This document shows, piece after piece, positions 57,628 to 64,000 of a stretch of 64,000 nucleotides of DNA; positions within the stretch are counted from its first letter, which is position 1, and every line of letters begins with the position of its first letter. The notes under the pieces were generated by a model. That model was not told the DNA's origin, did no database searches, and saw nothing but the letters and a program-made list of their open reading frames with translations. Made by a program: the position numbers and the translations under genes. The stretch lies in assembly GCA_030734395.1 (NCBI GenBank), contig JAUZTG010000015.1, positions 310,001-374,000 on the forward strand. Reading direction: 5' to 3'. This DNA is from Sarocladium kiliense. Lineage: Eukaryota; Ascomycota; Sordariomycetes; Hypocreales; Sarocladiaceae.

Positions 57628-57876
57628 ATGTGCCAGCAGCTACACTACCAGTCATACTGCACCAGCTGCAGGCGATACGAGACTGAGATTGATGAAGTTC
57701 GCTGCGAATACGCCCCTTCATACTCCGCTGTTGGCGCCTGCGGTACCATCACTCCATACAACGCCGGACAACGCTGCCGAGAATGCATGACTTGCATTCG
57801 CTGGGAAATTAACGAGAGACGGAAGAATGAGAGAGCGACTCGAAAGACAACAAAGAAGAGCAAGAGTCAGAAGTGA
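57628..57876 (+). CDS. Small Cys-rich basic protein
   Basis: An intronless frame of 82 residues, start ATG in an AAC context. It begins Met-Cys, then YCTSCRRYETEIDEVRC, later CGTITPYNAGQRCRECMTC, and ends in a Lys/Arg-rich tail (ERATRKTTKKSKSQK). Eight or more cysteines in CxxC pairs suggest metal binding. Met-Cys followed by a CxxC a few residues on is also the layout of the gene at 55495, so the two may be diverged relatives. There is no signal peptide. An in-frame ATG at 57520 would add 36 residues, but the downstream start fits the family layout better. Confidence 0.58.
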   Translation: MCQQLHYQSYCTSCRRYETEIDEVRCEYAPSYSAVGACGTITPYNAGQRCRECMTCIRWEINERRKNERATRKTTKKSKSQK

Positions 57877-58028
57877 GGTTCGTCTTCACTGAATCTATGC
57901 TTATGATGATACAGTGTTGACTGTCACAGAATCATTCCGGAGTCTCTTAGTGTTCACTTGTATGCTGTGACCGGTATTAGCTAGTGGCCCTTCATATGTT
58001 GTAATGTAGCGACTCAATTCATACCGTA

Positions 58029-58343
58029 TTATCTGGTAACCGGATGGTCACGATAGTCATCGAGCTCTATTGCGGCTTCCATGTCGTTGGGGTGACGATT
58101 GACTCGCCTCAGGGGGTGAAGAACAACTACCCATATATGACGGTACTCGTATGCCAGGATGATGAGAGCCAGTCCCACCACGAAGTATATCAAAGCCCAA
58201 ATGGCCCTACACTCCGCAAGAATGACTGGCTCGTACGGCTGACCGTCGGCGTTGTAGTGGTGAGACCAAATGGTGGCTTGAAGTCGCTCGAAGCGGGGGA
58301 TGTGGTCCGTATTGTTGCAAAACGTGTGAGTGTCAGGCGCCAT
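58029..58343 (-). CDS. Small single-pass membrane protein, unknown
   Basis: A frame of 104 residues with ATG in AAG context at 58343-58341. A polar N-terminal half of about 46 residues contains a possible N-glycosylation site (CNNTDH). A strong hydrophobic helix follows (AIWALIYFVVGLALIILAYEY), then an Arg/His-rich segment and an acidic end. The pattern fits a small membrane protein of the secretory pathway. No family is recognised and chance cannot be excluded. It lies upstream on the opposite side of another single-pass protein gene on the same strand. Confidence 0.42.
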   Translation of the reverse strand: MAPDTHTFCNNTDHIPRFERLQATIWSHHYNADGQPYEPVILAECRAIWALIYFVVGLALIILAYEYRHIWVVVLHPLRRVNRHPNDMEAAIELDDYRDHPVTR

Positions 58344-58733
58344 CTTGATAGCTCTGGTGATGATTCGAGGCTTTGTTTCTCGGCGTATCTAGATTGTGTT
58401 GTCCTTGTAGTAAAAGTGTCAAGGAACTTGATGCATTGCGCTCGTACTGGAGGAAATACTTGCAAAGTCGGAGATGTAAAGGAAGGTTGACCCATATCAA
58501 AAGCTTATCCAGGATGTTCTTTGGGGACCACACTCACACTTTACAGTGGCGCAAATCTTGAGAGTCTGAAAGTATGAAGTCTCACACAGCAGGAACGATT
58601 CCTTTATCTTTCAAATCAGAACCAGGACCATTCTATTAATGAATGTATCGCCAAATAGCATGTCCCCCTGCCTACGCACGCCGAAGTAAGCCCAGAAGAA
58701 AGACTAACATCAAATGTATGCACCACCCAGGCC
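58344..58733. other. Intergenic region
   Basis: 390 bases between two minus-strand genes, no feature seen. Confidence 0.4.
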
Positions 58734-59795
58734 TCAAAGCTGGATGAAGCGCACACTCTTCGGCCGTTCGACGAACGTAGAAGTTGAACCAAGAGCCTGG
58801 CTCTCAATGTCAGTAATGGCACGGTCGCGATCCTCCACCGAGTTCCTTCTGCCACCTCCAATCTTGCTCTTAGTGAAAGCCCAGATTCTAGGACCATATT
58901 TGATAGGGATGGTAACCAGAAGAATCATCACCACGGCTACAAGGATGAAAAGCGTGATGAGGAACGCGGCAAGCTCGGTCTTGTCCATGTCGCAGCCGAT
59001 GGAGATGCACTCTTCGTGACGAGGCTGGATCATACCTCCACTGATGGCGACGGGGCGGTTGAGCAAAGCGATAGTATCGTCACTCAAGAACTTCTTGCTT
59101 TGAACCTCATATCTCTTGATGTGGTCAGGGTTTTCGCTGGGCACGGCGGATGGTCTGTTCACCAGTTTCGTCTTCTTCCGGCGCTCCCTCTTGCCAATGG
59201 CAGGGTTCTCCGTATCGCTGATCTTTTCGATTGTAGGCCGCGTTACCTCTTCATCAGGGAGAGGCTTTTTATCAAAGATATTGGCAACCTTGTCGCTCAG
59301 TGCCATCATTGCAGGCTCGGTGGGAGCCGGGGGCAGTCCAGTGACGCCACCAACTGGACGCAAACGCTCGACAGCATCTACCAAGTCTAGAATCTTGGCG
59401 GCTTGCTCAGGACCGATGTCCGATGCACGAGGCTCAGTATTCATGACCAGATCATCTCGCTTCGACGTATCCACGATGTCCTCGGCCTTTTCTTTGGGGG
59501 CTTGGCTTAGGGGAGCGTAGCCCGGATACATCATCACGCCCTCCATCACCATCTCCTTCGCTTTGTTTACAGCAGAGATGATGTCCCCATGTAGGTGAGG
59601 CTGATCAGCCTGTTTTGGTGAAGCGGAGGGGAGACTGTTCGGCTTTGCTACCTGAGTGACGATTCCAGCTGACTCTGGCAGAACGCCATCGCTCGGCTCT
59701 TTCAATGTCTCGCCAGATCTTGAGTCGAGAGAGGTCTTCAACTCCGACCATCCGTCATCAATGACCTTCAAGCCGGGTCCAAAGTGAGAACTCAT
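58734..59795 (-). CDS. Single-pass membrane protein with long polar N-terminal region
   Basis: An intronless frame of 353 residues from ATG 59795. Residues 1-270 are hydrophilic, rich in Ser, Pro, Glu and Lys and probably disordered, with a basic ERRKKTKLVNRPS patch. One strong membrane helix lies at about residues 275-300 (LAAFLITLFILVAVVMILLV). About 50 basic and Ser-rich residues follow. There is no N-terminal signal peptide, so the helix would act as a signal anchor. No domain is recognised. It is likely fungus-specific; location in an internal or plasma membrane is inference. Confidence 0.65.
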   Translation of the reverse strand: MSSHFGPGLKVIDDGWSELKTSLDSRSGETLKEPSDGVLPESAGIVTQVAKPNSLPSASPKQADQPHLHGDIISAVNKAKEMVMEGVMMYPGYAPLSQAPKEKAEDIVDTSKRDDLVMNTEPRASDIGPEQAAKILDLVDAVERLRPVGGVTGLPPAPTEPAMMALSDKVANIFDKKPLPDEEVTRPTIEKISDTENPAIGKRERRKKTKLVNRPSAVPSENPDHIKRYEVQSKKFLSDDTIALLNRPVAISGGMIQPRHEECISIGCDMDKTELAAFLITLFILVAVVMILLVTIPIKYGPRIWAFTKSKIGGGRRNSVEDRDRAITDIESQALGSTSTFVERPKSVRFIQL

Positions 59796-60097
59796 GTTGG
59801 TGACTGGTAAGGTGACAGCTGCTGGGGCTGGAGAGATGTAATTCCGTGTGAAGTGTTACGATGAAGAAGTGCATAGGCTCGAGAAAGAAGTTTTGAAGAA
59901 CAGGAGCCCTGGTGTTTGAAAAGAATGGAGAGGCTCTTATAAACCGAGCCACCAGATTTGCTTGAGTTCTTCTGATAGCCAAGGTTTGGTTTTGGCATGT
60001 CTGGGGCGAACTTAGCAATGTTTACATGACCAAACACGCTTACACGCCTGACTTTCGAGAAAAGTGTATCCGAGTAAACGAAAGGCTAGGCTCAATC
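59796..60097. other. Intergenic region
   Basis: 302 bases, promoter of the membrane protein and 3' end of the reductase. No feature seen. Confidence 0.4.
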
Positions 60098-60885
60098 TTA
60101 TTTGCAGCAAAGGACAAGAAAATCATCGACACGTGGATCTCTCTTAGCCCGCCCCTTGATGATTTCCGCATTCTCAAGGATGTGCTTCGACGAGCCATCC
60201 AGAGCAATCCTGACCATAGCTTGACCAACTTCAGCAGTCTCAATAGAGAACCCAAGAGGCCTCGTGTACATCTTCCTCAGCATGCCAGTATCCTCATCTT
60301 GAAGTTCTGTCGGTCGCAGAATGAAAGTTTCGAACCGATCCTCTGCCTCAGCAATCTCACAAAGACGCATCTCGATCTCGCCTTTGATCTTGCGACTGTC
60401 TGAAAGGAACAAAAGCTTCTTGTTCTGGTCCCACTCAGAGAATGCGCCACTGCAGAAGATGAAGCGCAGTTTCTTTCCTTCTGGTAGCGACGGCGCGATG
60501 TGCGTGGCCAGCGCTTTGGCGAATGACTGGGTGAACTCGACGTTGACTTTGCGACAGTAAACCTTGTCGTGATTCAGCTGGTTAACGCGACCTCCGACAG
60601 CCCTGGGGTATAATGTTAACAGGATCCAGGTTGACGATGAGAGAACACGAAGAAGTTTTCTCACCAGAGACAAGCTTCGACGCCGCCGAGCTTCTTCATA
60701 ATTTCATCAGGCCACGACGAAAAGTCCTCGTGAATAATAACTTCGACCTTTGAGTTACTCGCAATGTCCTCAGCTGGCGGCCTGCGCGTGATGACTACCA
60801 CCTTGGTAATGCGCTCATTGTCGATACAGGCTCGGGTAGCATGGCTCCCACATCGACCAGTTGCACCGACTACGACGACCTTCAT
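60098..60885 (-). CDS. NAD(P)-binding Rossmann-fold protein, NmrA/TIP30-like
   Basis: Exons 60885-60665 and 60602-60098 are joined in phase 2 over a 62-base intron (GTGAGA donor, GTTAAC, CCCAG acceptor), giving 241 residues. The start places the dinucleotide-binding motif at the N terminus (MKVVVVGATGRCGSHATRA). It continues VVVITRRPP, EVIIHEDFSSWPDE, EACLW across the intron, FIFCSGAF and a C-terminal FILRPTEL. It has the same order of motifs as the gene at 27745 (GATG, RRP, VIIH, W at the same place), so the two are paralogues of one superfamily, though quite different in sequence. Substrate is unknown; it could act as a redox-sensing regulator like NmrA or as a reductase. The exon join completes the conserved Trp codon. 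Confidence 0.74.
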
Positions 60886-61839
60886 TGATGATGCCTTCTC
60901 TCTGGAGATAGTTGTTGCTGCGAAGTCGAAGTGATGTTGAAGTCGGTGAAGGCGGGGCGAGGCGAAGTAACGCTGGCGACCATTACTCCGCGTATTTGGT
61001 TGAACGCCACATCCCAAGCAAGGTCCAGGCTTTCTCGACCGACTGACGTCGCCAGTGTGGCATAGATGAAGCATGTGTTGGGGCAGTGCAATTAAGCTGC
61101 AACATGGGCATGCATCTTGTGGCTTAGCTTCCAGAGTCGATTGGTAGGCTGAATGATTGGCCAACACGGTTGTTCCAAGGTTTAGCAATTCATAAGCTTA
61201 TCATGAAGTGACGCGAGATACATTCGAGTCAGATCGGATCGAGAACGACGTTTTGCGTGAAAGTGAACGTCCTCTTATCATGGAATCCGGACTAACACAG
61301 ATCGCGTCCGCCTTGACCTTGACTTTGACAATGCGCCATGCCAGATGCCCGCCAATCAATCCCATCAAAGGCATGGTACTGTCTTAGCCCCAGAGCCGGT
61401 CATCCACAAGAACATTGTTCTAAGCACCTCACTGTGCGATTGAAGGAAAGCTGAGGAGACCAAGGCTAGGTTCGACGATAACAACCTAGAGCACAAGCCT
61501 GGGCCTCTGAAAGCCTGCCATCTACGCCATCTGGTTTTAAACGTGGCCATGGAGTATTCTTTTGGCCATTTTTTTATCTAAATCTTAGAGCCTGTCAAGC
61601 AGGCTTCCGCGTGGGTACCTCGCGCATCCTTCGCCTGAGCTTGTTTAGAGCAGGTACTAGCATCTAGATAGCACAGGATGAGTGAACAGAATCGCCAGGT
61701 ATGAGATCGTACTTGGCTCTTACACGCGTGGCATGATTTCGAGTAGACTCGCAGGACATGATGTATATCGTTACTCCAGCATTATAAGTCCAGCAGTGAC
61801 CGCCAGCTCCTATGTCCCTCGACGGACTTCGCTGATGCC
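60886..61839. other. Divergent intergenic region
   Basis: 954 bases between divergent starts. No gene or repeat was recognised. Confidence 0.4.
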
Positions 61840-63252
61840 ATGGAGCTTCTCGGCTGCTTGGCAGACCTCTTTCCAAGTCGGGCACCAGACTCTCGCAGCT
61901 CAAGTGCCTCAAATTTTCGGTCTTACAAGCGCCTTCAGCCCAGTTCTGCGGGGCCAGCCTCGCGAGATCCATGTGGGAAAGACTTCTTCACCTGTCTTCC
62001 GGATGACCTTATATACAGTATCACGGACTTCCTCTCTTCTCCAACTTGTGCCGTTCTGAAAAGAGTCTGCAAAAGGTTTCATGGCATCGTCAAACCCAAA
62101 GGACCCCTCCATCTGTCCCGGCTTCACGCCCTTCACAACAACCATAATCTCACCTGGACAGGCCTCGAATACCTCCACTGCATCGCCAAGGATGATCCTA
62201 GTCAATTCGTCTGCGAGAAGTGTCTCCGAGTCCACCGTCTGAGGGGCTTTACAAAACATGTCGACTGCGTCACAGACCCGATTTGCAAAGCTGGGTGGCG
62301 AAAGTCGTTTCCGTTGAGCACCCGCATGGGCCACGCAGCGCTCATGAAGAACTTCTATATGATCCAGCTATGCTTGAAGTGGAAGCGGTTTGAGTCTGAA
62401 GGCGAGCTCTCAGACGAATATCGACGTCGGTACGATCATCTAATGAAATCGAGGAAAGCAACCTATCAGCATGTCGCCACAGATTTTGTTCCTGCTGGGA
62501 TTTGGCTCAGGTATGAGGGCGAAGATAAGGAGTCTCCCGAGTTGGCCACAGACGCTCGGATTCATCAAGGGCGGTTCCTCCTCCGCACAACGTGGAATTA
62601 CCCCCTAGTCCGCGACGTGAAGACACCCGCCAAGAAATGCGACAACCCAGGTGATCAAACACACCACGACAAGATGAAGCTACTATCCATGAACATTGGC
62701 GATGTTCAGATTTGTCCTCACCAGGCTCACCTCCTTTGGGCTAGAGGAATAGGACCACACCTCTCCGGAAGTAGCCGTCTGAACGCGATTGACCCAAGCT
62801 GGCTAAGGCGGAACTTCCCTAGAATCGGCGAAGCTCTGAACCTGGGCATATGGTCCTCTGATCAAGTCTCCCGTCGAGCGATCAACCGGGGCTTAACCAA
62901 CCTCTTCCAGATCTACGAGAGTCTCTCCACATTGACCCAGAAGCTGGCCTTCCAGCGCAGCGTCAAGCGCGCCTCTCGGAACTACAACACTCCCATTTAT
63001 GGGTCTTGCACGTCATGTCCTACAGACTGGCGTGTTGAGTACGCGTTTGATGAGGCGAAGGGCTTGGAGATGAGTTTCGTTGTTTGGCAGGATCTGGGGA
63101 GTGAGGGATCGCCGTTGAATGAAGGATGGAGATGTCAGGTTGCGAATTTGGGAGCGGAGGAGACCGAGAAGGCGAAGATTTTGAGGCAGTCGGCAGGAAG
63201 TGTGAAGAAGCTCTGGGACCCAACTCCGTTCAAGGTACATTTCTGTGATTGA
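61840..63252 (+). CDS. F-box protein
   Basis: An intronless frame of 470 residues. An F-box lies at about residues 48-88 (FTCLPDDLIYSITDFLSS, then CAVLKRVCKRFHGIV), which would bind Skp1 in an SCF ubiquitin ligase. Immediately after it is a Cys-containing segment (FVCEKCLRVHRLRGF, CVTDPIC) seen in fungal F-box proteins of unknown target, possibly a small zinc site. The rest, about 300 residues, is Trp- and Arg-rich with no WD40 or leucine-rich repeat. A YGSCTSCPTDWRVEY stretch near the C terminus recurs in this fungal group. Target protein is unknown. It is convergent with con-6, with 141 bases between the stops. Confidence 0.78.
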   Translation: MELLGCLADLFPSRAPDSRSSSASNFRSYKRLQPSSAGPASRDPCGKDFFTCLPDDLIYSITDFLSSPTCAVLKRVCKRFHGIVKPKGPLHLSRLHALHNNHNLTWTGLEYLHCIAKDDPSQFVCEKCLRVHRLRGFTKHVDCVTDPICKAGWRKSFPLSTRMGHAALMKNFYMIQLCLKWKRFESEGELSDEYRRRYDHLMKSRKATYQHVATDFVPAGIWLRYEGEDKESPELATDARIHQGRFLLRTTWNYPLVRDVKTPAKKCDNPGDQTHHDKMKLLSMNIGDVQICPHQAHLLWARGIGPHLSGSSRLNAIDPSWLRRNFPRIGEALNLGIWSSDQVSRRAINRGLTNLFQIYESLSTLTQKLAFQRSVKRASRNYNTPIYGSCTSCPTDWRVEYAFDEAKGLEMSFVVWQDLGSEGSPLNEGWRCQVANLGAEETEKAKILRQSAGSVKKLWDPTPFKVHFCD

Positions 63253-63393
63253 AGTGATAATGTTTGGTTATGACAAGGCGGAGCGAGCAGGCGGTGGAGT
63301 AATCGTAGTGAGGATAGCGAAATGCGAAATGATAGTGCTGAATATTTCCTTCATTCTTGAAATCATTCTGTGTGTTGGTCGCCCTCTTGATAT

Positions 63394-63709
63394 CTACTGC
63401 GCAACACGGCTTCCATCAAGCTTCTCGGCCGCATTCTTGCTCCTCGGCTTGTCCTCGCCACTGTACTGGTTCACCTCTCCTCCGAGAGCCTGAATTGCCT
63501 CGGCGCTGTTCTTCTTGCTCTCTTCGCTGGTATCTATACATATTGTCAGCGATTGCGCTGCAGGAGATAACGATTTGGGTAGATGCAAGCTTACTTGGGT
63601 TGGAGAGGTTGGCCTTGTGGCCTTGGATCTTGTGGGAGATGTCTTCCTTGCCCTGGTTGAGCTCCTGCATATCGTCAGAGATGACGGACCTGTTGCCAGC
63701 TGAATCCAT
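63394..63709 (-). CDS. con-6: Conidiation-specific protein 6 (con-6) family
   Basis: Exons 63709-63595 and 63533-63394 are joined in phase 1 over a 61-base intron (GTAAGC donor, TATAG acceptor), giving 84 residues. The start is the ATG at 63709, chosen over an upstream in-frame ATG because it gives the usual small hydrophilic protein. The con-6 core spans the intron (GHKANLSNP, then NTSEESKKNSAEAIQALGG). The rest is Lys/Glu/Gln-rich and predicted disordered. Neurospora con-6 is expressed during conidiation and cleared on germination, so developmental regulation is expected. Molecular role is unknown; a stress-protective hydrophilin-like role is possible. Confidence 0.82.
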
Positions 63710-64000
63710 GTTGTTTGTCTGGTTGTCTTGTTTTCTTTGGTTGGGTGTAAAGTAGAGTGATTGGAGTTGCCGGGCAGGCAACTATATTAACGCGGGAGCA
63801 GTTGGTGATATATACAGCAGCTGGAACCAAATGACGACAATCCATCACCCAACACCGCAGCTCAGCACCAGCAACACAAGCATTCTCAGCCAGTGAAAAT
63901 CATTGTGCATCAACCGCAGTGGTGCGATCGAGATGTGTCGCGTCGGAGGGGCGCGTCATTCCAAGGCAGCCGACCAGGATGATGCAATGTGGGGTGGATG

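Noticed and set aside
60886..61188. Upstream extension of the reductase frame to an ATG at 61188
   Set aside because: It would bury the dinucleotide-binding strand behind 101 unrelated residues; the ATG at 60885 gives the normal N terminus.

Overview
The window is nuclear DNA from a filamentous ascomycete (Pezizomycotina). Most genes carry short introns of about 45 to 115 bases with GTRAGT-type donors, CTRAC-type branch sites and YAG acceptors. The gene content also fits: a UvsD/Rad26 checkpoint protein, a con-6 conidiation protein, a PTH11-type receptor, a CBM1-tailed secreted glycosidase and GPI-anchored Cys-rich proteins. The class within Pezizomycotina cannot be fixed from the sequence; Dothideomycetes or Sordariomycetes are both possible. 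All exon joins given here were worked out by hand from splice signals and frame continuity, with no transcript evidence.

Layout: 0-4 kb holds the 5' end of a CDP-diacylglycerol synthase (minus) divergent from UvsD (plus). 5.6-7.5 kb is a secreted 44-cysteine protein built from modules encoded by exons that are all in phase 0. About 6.8 kb of apparently gene-free DNA follows, then a membrane-anchored fungal protein, a GT4 glycosyltransferase (convergent) and UDP-glucose 6-dehydrogenase (20.3-22.4 kb). 23-30 kb is gene-poor, with a small secreted Cys protein, a GPI-anchored protein and a Rossmann-fold reductase. 30.1-32.8 kb encodes a 911-residue secreted protein made largely of nested tandem repeats. 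It lies between two arrays of a 12-bp minisatellite.

33.4-44.9 kb looks like an accessory metabolic block: a covalent-FAD oxidase, an aldehyde dehydrogenase, a decayed Cys-cluster gene, a PTH11-like receptor and an MFS transporter. 45.4-53.4 kb holds a 5'-nucleotidase-type phosphoesterase, a GH127-type beta-L-arabinofuranosidase with CBM1, and a secreted amidohydrolase. 53.8-58 kb holds short Cys-containing fungal proteins. 58-63.7 kb holds two single-pass membrane proteins, a second Rossmann reductase, an F-box protein and con-6.

The clearest unusual signals are the modular exon architecture at 5.6-7.5 kb, including one module pair that lacks its intron; the nested repeat protein and its flanking minisatellites; the oxidase/dehydrogenase/transporter block; a pseudogene with one in-frame stop at 38 kb; and a small gene whose expected ATG is GTG. 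No tRNA, rRNA, CRISPR array or intact transposon was recognised.
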